Shown in pieces: positions 35,473 through 42,460 of a DNA stretch of 64,000 nucleotides. The stretch comes from Nocardioides cremeus. Its GTDB lineage: Bacteria > Actinomycetota > Actinomycetes > Propionibacteriales > Nocardioidaceae. The translations under genes were made by a program, and so were the position numbers. Every line of letters starts with the position of its first letter. Within the stretch, counting starts at the first letter, position 1. Under the pieces are notes generated by a model. That model made no database searches. It saw only the letters and a list, made by a program, of their open reading frames with translations, and was not told the origin of the DNA. The stretch is taken from NCBI RefSeq assembly GCF_030518195.1, contig NZ_JAULSC010000004.1, positions 186,001 to 250,000 of the forward strand, given 5' to 3'.

Positions 35473-36413
35473 CCGGTGACCAGACTCCACAGGGCGTCGT
35501 CGTCGTCCCCGGCCAGCGCGAGCTCTCCAACCCGCCGCTCCCACGTGTGCTGGCTGCCGTCGGCGTCACGCCACGACCACAGCCGTCGGGTGAAGTGGTG
35601 CAAGGAGTGCTCGCGGGTGGTTCCCATCGCGCCAAGGAGCTGGTGGGCTGCCGAGGCGACCTGACCTGCCGCTGCTGCTGCCGCGGCGCGCGCCGCCTCA
35701 GCCGGTCCCGGCCCGCCGCGGTCCAGTGCCTCGTCGATGCCGGCCCGGACACGGTCACGTTCGAGCACCATGGTCGCGAGGGCGTGGGCGACGGCCTGGT
35801 GCGAGGCGAGTGGACGGCCGAATTGTTCGCGGCTCTGCACGTGCTCGCGGGTGAGCTCACAGGCTGAGTGCATCGCGCCGTGAAGGGCTGCGGCCCGCAG
35901 CAGAGCCCCACGGCCCCGGATCTCCTCGGCCAGAGCGGTATCGAGGGACACGCCGCCGATGTCGCCCGGGGCCGCGGCGTCGCGGTCCAGGAGACCGGCG
36001 GGCTCCCCCGCCAGGGTTGCGGAATCGGGTGCGATCCTGCATCGCGCCGGGACTCTCATGAGCGAGTCGGCGTGCACCAGCAACACCACGGTGTCGTGAT
36101 CGCCCCACGCGACCGCGCGGGAGGGGTCGGTCACCACGACCGCAGGCTGACCGCGCTCAGGCAGCTCGAGCCCTGCTCGAGTCATCGCCCACGCCGCGTG
36201 AGCGGTCTCCCACAGTGGGATCCCGATCGCGTGGCGCCCGGCGCCCCCGGCGAGCTCCGCCTGGTCGCGCACGTCGCCTCCGGCGCCTCCGGCGGTCTCG
36301 TCGACGCCGACGGTGGTCCAGTCGAGGGCGACGACGGTCTCCCAGAGCCGTTCGGGGGGCGTGGCGGACAGGACGTCGTCGACCACCGGCGCCAGGTCAG
36401 CACTCCAGGTCAT
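35469..36413 (-). CDS. Acyl-CoA dehydrogenase, short beta-like subunit (pair 4)
   Basis: 314-residue reduced dehydrogenase. SREQFGRPLASHQAVAHALA is present, the SEPxxGSD region is missing, and the C-terminus is Asp-rich (AGDDDDALW). Size and architecture match the pair-1 beta-like protein at 24350. It overlaps the alpha-like gene at 36410 by 4 bp. Confidence 0.83.
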   Translation of the reverse strand: MTWSADLAPVVDDVLSATPPERLWETVVALDWTTVGVDETAGGAGGDVRDQAELAGGAGRHAIGIPLWETAHAAWAMTRAGLELPERGQPAVVVTDPSRAVAWGDHDTVVLLVHADSLMRVPARCRIAPDSATLAGEPAGLLDRDAAAPGDIGGVSLDTALAEEIRGRGALLRAAALHGAMHSACELTREHVQSREQFGRPLASHQAVAHALATMVLERDRVRAGIDEALDRGGPGPAEAARAAAAAAAGQVASAAHQLLGAMGTTREHSLHHFTRRLWSWRDADGSQHTWERRVGELALAGDDDDALWSLVTG

Positions 36414-37537
36414 CGGCCGACCTCTGCTCTCGCCACCACGGTGCGCATGATCTCGCTGGTGCCGCCGCGGATGGTCGCTCCGGGTGCCACCTGGATGGCG
36501 TCGTGCAACAGGGCGAGGTCCTCAGGCTCGGCCCCGCAGACATCGAGGACGTAGCGCGCCGTCTCCACTACGTCCTGCTCGAAGAGCGTGCCGAGCAGCT
36601 TGAGCCGAGCCCCCTTCTGGCTCGGCGCCCGGCCAGAGTCAAGCTCGTGGGCCAACTCCAGCCCGAGCCGCCTCAGCCCGACCAGCCGAGCGGTGAGAGC
36701 CCCCAGACGCTCGGTAGCCGCCCGGTCCGGCGCACGTCGCAGCCGGCGCAGCATGGCGCGCACCAGCGGGTAGGTGCTCAGGTAGCGATCCGGCCCGCCG
36801 CGCTCGAAGGCAAGCTGGTCGGTGATCTGCTTCCAGCCGGCACCGACCTCGCCGAGGACGCGGGCGTCGGGCGCGAAGACCCGGTCGAAGTGCATCTCGT
36901 TGAAGTGGTGCTCGCCGGTGAGGTCCAGAATCGGGCGCACTTCCAGGCCCGCAGCGCCGGCGTCGATCAGGAACTCGGTCATCCCGTCGTGCCGTGAGCC
37001 CGAGGAGTCAGTGCGAGCCAGGACGTAGACATGCGTGGCGTGGTGAGCCGAGGACGACCAGATCTTGGTGCCGCTGATCTCCCACCCTCCGTCGACACGC
37101 TTCGCGCCGGTGCGCAGGGCGGCCAGGTCGGAGCCGGCCTCCGACTCGCTGATCCCGAGCCCGACGACGACCTCCCCACGCCGGATTGCGGGGAGCAGCT
37201 CAGCCTGCAAGGCCGGCGTGCCGAAGCGGAGCAACGAGGGGCCGGTCTGGCGGTCGGCCGTCCAGTGGCCGGCCACCGGGGCGCCCGCGCGCAGCAACTC
37301 CTCAGCCACCACCCACCGCTCGACGTTCGAGGAGCCTCCACCTCCGCGCTCGGTCGGCCAGGTCATCCCGATCCAGCCCCGCTCCCCCACGGCTCGGGAG
37401 AAGCCCGGGTCGAAGCCGCGCACCCAGGGGTCGCACCGCGGGGTGAACGTCTGGCCGGCGAGGAACGCCCGGACCTCCCCGCGCAGCTCATCGAGCGTCG
37501 AGACCGGCCCCGGGGCGACGTCCAGCGAAGTTGACAC
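36410..37537 (-). CDS. Acyl-CoA dehydrogenase, alpha-like subunit (pair 4)
   Basis: 375-residue dehydrogenase with ISESEAGSDLAAL near residue 132 and IRGGTSEIMRTVVARA at the C-terminus, but no RxxFGRPxGS. Start GTG at 37537 follows the small gene at 37543 by five bases. It pairs with the overlapping short protein downstream. Confidence 0.87.
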   Translation of the reverse strand: MSTSLDVAPGPVSTLDELRGEVRAFLAGQTFTPRCDPWVRGFDPGFSRAVGERGWIGMTWPTERGGGGSSNVERWVVAEELLRAGAPVAGHWTADRQTGPSLLRFGTPALQAELLPAIRRGEVVVGLGISESEAGSDLAALRTGAKRVDGGWEISGTKIWSSSAHHATHVYVLARTDSSGSRHDGMTEFLIDAGAAGLEVRPILDLTGEHHFNEMHFDRVFAPDARVLGEVGAGWKQITDQLAFERGGPDRYLSTYPLVRAMLRRLRRAPDRAATERLGALTARLVGLRRLGLELAHELDSGRAPSQKGARLKLLGTLFEQDVVETARYVLDVCGAEPEDLALLHDAIQVAPGATIRGGTSEIMRTVVARAEVGR

Positions 37538-37542
37538 CGTCG

Positions 37543-37827
37543 TCAGTCCTGGCCCTTCGTATTGCGCTTGGCGAACCCCGGGTACCCGAAGAACCGCTCG
37601 AAGTTTTCGTCGTTGATCGGTTGGCGAGAGTTGCGGTCGGCCGCCTCCTGCAAGCCGCTCAAACGCGTCTCGGCTGCGTCGACCCCGGGCGACCCGGCTT
37701 CGCGAAGCCGCTGTACCAGGGCTCGCTGGTCACGTACTGCTTCGTAGAGGCGGAAGCCCGCCTCGCCGTAGGTGAGCAGGTCGTGGTCGTCCTCGTCCTC
37801 GCGCTCGACCGGGGTCGGTTCACTCAT
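37543..37827 (-). CDS. Small acidic protein of unknown function
   Basis: 94-residue soluble protein starting MSEPTPVERED. The central part (GFRLYEAVRDQRALVQRLREAG) should be helical; the end NFERFFGYPGFAKRN is basic and aromatic. It is the promoter-proximal gene of the pair-4 dehydrogenase operon behind operator D. I do not recognise a family. The location suggests a helper of the dehydrogenase complex. Confidence 0.7.
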   Translation of the reverse strand: MSEPTPVEREDEDDHDLLTYGEAGFRLYEAVRDQRALVQRLREAGSPGVDAAETRLSGLQEAADRNSRQPINDENFERFFGYPGFAKRNTKGQD

Positions 37828-37859
37828 CGCAGCCTCCTGGAGAGAATCCTGACGGGTAT

Positions 37860-37875
37860 GTGACTAAATCGTCAA
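37860..37875. promoter_or_regulatory. Palindromic operator D
   Basis: GTGACT-AAAT-CGTCAA, read on the other strand TTGACG-ATTT-AGTCAC. One half is perfect. It lies in the 123-bp gap between the divergent pair-4 operon (start 37827) and the amidohydrolase gene (start 37951). Confidence 0.6.
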
Positions 37876-37950
37876 CTGCCTCTATGGTGGACGTGACTCA
37901 CACCACATGTCCAGCACATCCACCCATCAATCCAGGGAGACGGATCCGCC

Positions 37951-39126
37951 ATGCCGCTGCAGGAGCACCACCAGATCGTGTCGGTCGACGACCACCTCAT
38001 CGAGCACCCCCGCGTCTGGCAGGACCGTCTGCCGGAGAAGTTCAAGGAGCGTGGCCCGCGGATCATCGAGAAGGACGACAAGCACATCTGGGTCTACGAC
38101 GGCAACGTCTTCCCGACCGTCGGACTGAACGCGGTCGCCGGCAAGCCGCCGGAGGAGTGGGGGCTCGACCCCGTTCGCTACGAGGACATGATCCCCGGGT
38201 GCTACGACCCGGCCGCCCGCGTCAAGGACATGGACCTCGACGGCGTCCAGGCCGCGATGCTGTTCCCGTCGTTCCCGGGCTTCGGCGGTGGCGTCTTCTT
38301 CCGCGCCGAGGACAAGGAGCTCGCCCACCTCGGGGTGCAGGCATGGAACGACTACTACGCCGAGGAGTGGTGCCAGGCCTACCCGGACCGCTACATCCCC
38401 ATGAGCATCGTCCCGATCTGGGACATCGAGCTCGCCACGGCCGAGGTCTACCGGACCGCGGCCATGGGGTCGCGAACCATCTCGTTCCCCGACAGCCCTG
38501 TCCCGCTCGGCCTCCCCAGCTTCCACAGCGAGGAGTGGACCCCCTTCTTCCGGGCCTGCGAGGAGACCGACATGGTGCTCTCCCTGCACTTCGGCTCCTC
38601 CGGGTACGTTCCCGGGTTCTCCTTCTCCGGCATGCAGGCCGTGCCCGGACAGATGCGGATGCCGGACGCGCCGTTCGCCGTCGCGATCACACTGTTCTCC
38701 AGCAACCTGATGTGGACGACGGTCGACCTGCTCTTCTCCGGTGCGCTGCAGCGGCACCCCAATCTGAAGTTCTCACTTGCCGAGGGTGGCATCGGCTGGA
38801 TCCCCTACATCCTCGAGCGGTCCGACTTCGTCTGGGAGCGCCACCGGCACTACATGAAGAACATCGACTTCGACAGCCGACCCTCGGAGCTGTTCAAGAA
38901 GCACCTGTGGGGCTGCTTCATCGACGACGAGTTCGGGGTGAAGAACCTCGACCTCATCGGTCACGACAAGGTGATGCTCGAGATCGACTACCCCCACTCC
39001 GACTCCAACTGGCCCAACAGCCGCAAGCGCGCCGGCGAGGTCCTGGCCGACGTGCCCGACGACGTCGTCACCAAGATCGCCGAGACCAACGCCCGCGAGC
39101 TGTTCCGCTTCCCGCGGACGTCCTGA
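37951..39126 (+). CDS. Amidohydrolase family 2 (ACMSD-like) metal enzyme
   Basis: 391-residue relative of the protein at 12164. The N-terminal metal region reads SVDDHLIEHPRVW, later His is in LSLHFGSSGY, and the last Asp region is IDYPHSDSNWP. ATG at 37951 follows GGGAG. Such proteins often accompany F420-type monooxygenases in steroid, terpenoid and aromatic clusters. Hydrolysis or decarboxylation is possible. The gene ends at a strong hairpin. Confidence 0.85.
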   Translation: MPLQEHHQIVSVDDHLIEHPRVWQDRLPEKFKERGPRIIEKDDKHIWVYDGNVFPTVGLNAVAGKPPEEWGLDPVRYEDMIPGCYDPAARVKDMDLDGVQAAMLFPSFPGFGGGVFFRAEDKELAHLGVQAWNDYYAEEWCQAYPDRYIPMSIVPIWDIELATAEVYRTAAMGSRTISFPDSPVPLGLPSFHSEEWTPFFRACEETDMVLSLHFGSSGYVPGFSFSGMQAVPGQMRMPDAPFAVAITLFSSNLMWTTVDLLFSGALQRHPNLKFSLAEGGIGWIPYILERSDFVWERHRHYMKNIDFDSRPSELFKKHLWGCFIDDEFGVKNLDLIGHDKVMLEIDYPHSDSNWPNSRKRAGEVLADVPDDVVTKIAETNARELFRFPRTS

Positions 39127-39136
39127 CCTCACCCTT

Positions 39137-39173
39137 CGCGACCGCCTCCACCACTGCGGTGGAGGCGGTCGCG
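39137..39173 (+). terminator. Hairpin after the amidohydrolase gene
   Basis: Perfect 16-bp stem with a 5-nt loop, arms CGCGACCGCCTCCACC and GGTGGAGGCGGTCGCG. No T-tract follows, as is usual in high-GC actinobacteria. It separates the amidohydrolase gene from the LLM gene 27 bp downstream and may only attenuate. Confidence 0.65.
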
Positions 39174-39199
39174 CTCGTCGTGACCCATGAGGAGCCTCG

Positions 39200-40099
39200 A
39201 TGCAGATCAACTTCCAAATGCCGACCCGCGCCGTGAAGCACTACGCGGAGTGGACCGGGACCGAAGGTCTCGGCGAGCTCGCCGCCGCGGCCGAGGCGGC
39301 CGGGTTCGCTGCCGTGTCGACGACCGACCATCCCGTTCCGGCCGAGTCATGGCTGGCCCGTGGCGGCCACCACTCCTTCGACCCGTTCGTCGGGCTCGCC
39401 TTCATGGCCGCCAGCACGCGTCGAACCACCTTGTTGACCAACCTCGCCATCGCCGGCTATCGCAGCCCCTACGTCACGGCCAAGGCCGCTGCGAGCCTCG
39501 ACCTACTCTCCGGCGGTCGGGTCGTCCTCGGCATGGGTGCCGGCTACGTGGATTCCGAGTTCGCGGCCCTCGAGGCCGACTTCGCCGGACGTGGCGCTCG
39601 CTTCGACACTGCCATCGCCAACCTGCGCACGGCGTGGTCGGGTGAGCCTTTTCAACCCACGGGCTCGACCGACTCCCACGTCATGCTGCCGAGGCCGGCG
39701 CAGGCCGGAGGGCCTCCGATCTGGATCGGCGGGAACAGCAAGCGCGCACGACGACGCGTCGCCGAGCTCGCCGACGGGTGGATGCCGTTCGAGCAGGGTG
39801 CAGCCTCCGCGGCAGTGACGGGCACCGACGTGCTGTCCTCGGTGGACGAGCTCGCCCGCGGCGTGACGGAGATCAAGGCCGAACGCCGAGAGCTGGGTCG
39901 CGACGAGCAGGTCGAGGTCTGCTTCGCCCCGTACGGCGTCGGGACCGCGGACGCGCTGGTGTCCTACCTCGAGCGCCACACCCCGGCGCTTCGCGACGCC
40001 GGCGTCGGATGGCTGACCTGGCAGTGCGCATCGCGGTCGATGGCTGACTGCCTGCAGGAGCTGGAGCGCCTCGGCCCCCACCTGGTCACACTGCGATGA
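39200..40099 (+). CDS. LLM-class F420-dependent oxidoreductase
   Basis: 299-residue luciferase-like TIM-barrel enzyme. Typical parts are NFQMPTRAVKHYAEW, VSTTDHPVP, LTNLAIAGYRSPYVTAKAAASLDLLSGGR (seen in pieces), VLGMGAGYVDSEF and GPPIWIGGNSKRARRRVAELADGWMPF. The family uses F420H2 or FMN for reductions or Baeyer-Villiger-type oxygenations. ATG 39200 follows GGAGCC. It overlaps the NTF2-like gene by 4 bp. Confidence 0.88.
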   Translation: MQINFQMPTRAVKHYAEWTGTEGLGELAAAAEAAGFAAVSTTDHPVPAESWLARGGHHSFDPFVGLAFMAASTRRTTLLTNLAIAGYRSPYVTAKAAASLDLLSGGRVVLGMGAGYVDSEFAALEADFAGRGARFDTAIANLRTAWSGEPFQPTGSTDSHVMLPRPAQAGGPPIWIGGNSKRARRRVAELADGWMPFEQGAASAAVTGTDVLSSVDELARGVTEIKAERRELGRDEQVEVCFAPYGVGTADALVSYLERHTPALRDAGVGWLTWQCASRSMADCLQELERLGPHLVTLR

Positions 40100-40539
40100 C
40101 CGACCCCCGCTGCGAGATCGAGAACCTGCTGGCGCGCTACACCGCCTACGGCGACGCCGGTCGCGTCGAGGAGTTCGCCTCGCTCTTCGCCGACGACGGC
40201 GTCCTACGGGTGGCCGGCCGGGCGTTCGTCGGGCCCGCCGGGGTGATGGCCTTCGCCACGGAGCAAGGAATCCAGATGGCACAGGCAGGACGTCTCCTTC
40301 CGGGCTTCCACCACGTGGGCTCCCGACTGGTCGAGGTCGAGGACGACCACGCCACCGCCAGCAGCGTCTTCGCCTTCTTCGCCCCGCACGGCATCGACCA
40401 CTGGGGCACCTACCGCGACCACCTGGAGCGCGCGGAGGGCCGGTGGCAGTTCCGCGAGAGATCGGTGCGGTTCAGCGGTTTCACCACGGGCTCCACGGCT
40501 CAACAGATCGTGGCTGCTATTGTCGCGGAAGCGCCATAG
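40096..40539 (+). CDS. SnoaL/NTF2-like protein
   Basis: 147-residue cone-shaped NTF2-like fold protein. It begins EIENLLARYTAYGDAGRVEEFASLFADDGVLRV in pieces typical of ring-hydroxylase-beta/SnoaL domains, and has FHHVGSRLVEVEDDHATA with the pocket His pair. Members act as isomerases, dehydratases or binding proteins. It follows the LLM gene directly and ends one base before operator E. Confidence 0.82.
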   Translation: MTDPRCEIENLLARYTAYGDAGRVEEFASLFADDGVLRVAGRAFVGPAGVMAFATEQGIQMAQAGRLLPGFHHVGSRLVEVEDDHATASSVFAFFAPHGIDHWGTYRDHLERAEGRWQFRERSVRFSGFTTGSTAQQIVAAIVAEAP

Positions 40540-40555
40540 TTGACGATATCGTCAA
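40540..40555. promoter_or_regulatory. Palindromic operator E (perfect)
   Basis: TTGACG-ATAT-CGTCAA is a perfect 16-bp palindrome starting right after the NTF2-like stop codon. It is 80 bp before the thiolase start and is taken as the best match to the island consensus. Confidence 0.8.
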
Positions 40556-40634
40556 TTGAAGCGATGCTGGATGTGCCCGTGGTGTTAAGACGCACCGCGC
40601 GATCACGCACCCACCCCAGGAAGAGGTAGCTCGC

Positions 40635-41804
40635 ATGTCCGAGGCCGTCATCGTCAGTGCCGTACGAACTCCGATCGGGGTGGCCTTCAAGGGAACCCTG
40701 CGGGACACCTCCGCCGAGCACCTCGCCCAGGTGGCTGTCGGCGAGGCGATCGCCCGCTCTGGACTGTCGGCGGACCTGGTCGACGACGTGATCCTTGCCG
40801 AGTCGCTCTACGGCGGTGGCGACCTGGCTCGCCACGCCGCGGTCGGTCTCGGTCTGACCCGGGTGCCCGGGCAGGCCGTCAACCGGCACTGCGCGGGCAG
40901 CCTGACCGCGGTGGGCAACGCCGCGGCGAGCATCCGGGCCGGGATGGACCGTGTCGTGGTCGCCGGCGGCGCGATGTCGACCTCGATGATGCCCACCATG
41001 CACTGGCGCGTCCCTGGATCGACTGAGCCGCGCGTCGGCATCCCGCCGACGTACCCGTACGCCGAGGGTCCCGGCGACGACGTCACCATCACGACCGGTT
41101 GGGCCCCCGCGATCGAGGTGGGGCTCCGTCGCGACGAGGTGGACGCCTGGGCCTATCGCTCCCACATGCGCGCCGTCGCGGCGATCGACGCCGGCACATT
41201 CGACGACGAGATCGTCACGGTCAAGGTGCCTCAGGCCGACGGGTCCGTGGTCGAGTTTGCAGTCGACGAGGGCCCGCGGCGCACCACCACGCTGGACAAG
41301 CTCGCCGCCCTGAAGCCGCTGCACCCTGAGATCGATGGCTTCAGCGTCACCGCCGGCAACGCCAGCGGCGTCAACGACGCCGCGGCGGCACTGACCCTGA
41401 CGAGCGCCGAGGTCGCCAGTCGTGAGGGGCTCGAGGCCCTGGCTCACGTCCGTGCCTGGGGGGCCATCGGTGTCGACCCGTCACTTACCGGGATGGGTGC
41501 CGTCGACGTGATCCCCTTCATCCTCGACCGCGCCGGCCTGACGATGACCGACGTCGAGCTCTGGGAGATCAACGAGGCCTTCGCCTCCGTCCCGCTCGCC
41601 GCATGTCGCGTCCATGGCATCGACGAGGACCGCGTCAACGTCTTCGGCAGCGGCTGCAGCCTCGGCCACCCGGTCGCTGCCAGCGGCGCCCGGATGCTCA
41701 CCACCCTTACCCACGAGCTCGGCCGCCGTGGCGGCGGCATCGCGGTTGCCGCGATGTGTGCGGGCGGGGGCCAGGCCGGCGCCGTCGTGATCGAGGTGGC
41801 ATGA
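40635..41804 (+). CDS. Acetyl-CoA acyltransferase (classical thiolase)
   Basis: 389-residue thiolase with the complete active site: Cys in NRHCAGSLTA near residue 87, NEAFA, His in GSGCSLGHPVAASGAR, and the second Cys in MCAGGGQ. It cleaves 3-ketoacyl-CoA to acetyl-CoA and a shortened acyl-CoA. ATG at 40635 follows GGAAGAGG. It is preceded by the perfect operator and coupled to a hotdog thioesterase gene. Confidence 0.95.
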   Translation: MSEAVIVSAVRTPIGVAFKGTLRDTSAEHLAQVAVGEAIARSGLSADLVDDVILAESLYGGGDLARHAAVGLGLTRVPGQAVNRHCAGSLTAVGNAAASIRAGMDRVVVAGGAMSTSMMPTMHWRVPGSTEPRVGIPPTYPYAEGPGDDVTITTGWAPAIEVGLRRDEVDAWAYRSHMRAVAAIDAGTFDDEIVTVKVPQADGSVVEFAVDEGPRRTTTLDKLAALKPLHPEIDGFSVTAGNASGVNDAAAALTLTSAEVASREGLEALAHVRAWGAIGVDPSLTGMGAVDVIPFILDRAGLTMTDVELWEINEAFASVPLAACRVHGIDEDRVNVFGSGCSLGHPVAASGARMLTTLTHELGRRGGGIAVAAMCAGGGQAGAVVIEVA

Positions 41805-42418
41805 CCGCCGCCGCACCGTTCGCCGACTCCAGCTGGGTCCCGGACACCGAGCCACTCACCGACCCCTCCGACGTGACGGCGTACGGCGACCTGCTCGCCT
41901 CGCTGCGCAGCGTCCAGGACGCGATCGTCGACGCGGAGCCGGATCGCGCCACGATGCTCGAGCTCACCGACAGCCTGAGCACGATCAGCGAGCAGCTCCG
42001 AGCCTCGGCGGGCGTGGGACCGGCACCCTTCGCACGGCAGCTCGGGTTGCCGGACCGTGGCCAGACCCTCGTGCCGCCCCTGACGATCGATCGCGTCAGC
42101 GCCGACCGCGTTGAGGCGACGGTGACGTTCACCGAGTACTTCCACCTCGGCGGGCAGGTGGCGCACGGCGGCGCCGTGGCTCTGGTCTTCGACGAGGTGC
42201 TCGGACTCCTGTGCAGCGCTGGGGGGCGGCCGTGGTCCCGCACGGCGTTCCTGCACGTGGACTACCGCAACCCGACGCCAGGCGACGTCCCCCTCGACCT
42301 GGCCGTGTGGCTGGACTCGGAGGACGGCCGCAAGCGGGTCATGCGCGGAGAGATCCGGCACGGTGACGTGGTGTGCGCCGAGAGCCACGGGTTGTTCGTC
42401 GCCGTGCGAGCTTCCTGA
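41801..42418 (+). CDS. PaaI-like thioesterase with N-terminal extension
   Basis: 205-residue protein. The hotdog domain occupies about residues 85-205 with GQVAHGGAVALVFDEVLG and the dimer strand RTAFLHVDYRNPTP. The first 80 residues are a helical extension not found in short PaaI proteins. It overlaps the thiolase stop (ATGA). It may remove CoA from dead-end intermediates and so recycle the cofactor. Confidence 0.83.
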   Translation: MTAAAPFADSSWVPDTEPLTDPSDVTAYGDLLASLRSVQDAIVDAEPDRATMLELTDSLSTISEQLRASAGVGPAPFARQLGLPDRGQTLVPPLTIDRVSADRVEATVTFTEYFHLGGQVAHGGAVALVFDEVLGLLCSAGGRPWSRTAFLHVDYRNPTPGDVPLDLAVWLDSEDGRKRVMRGEIRHGDVVCAESHGLFVAVRAS

Positions 42419-42460
42419 TCCGCTGACGCGGAGCCCACGTCGGAGGCCTCGTCGGGGCCG

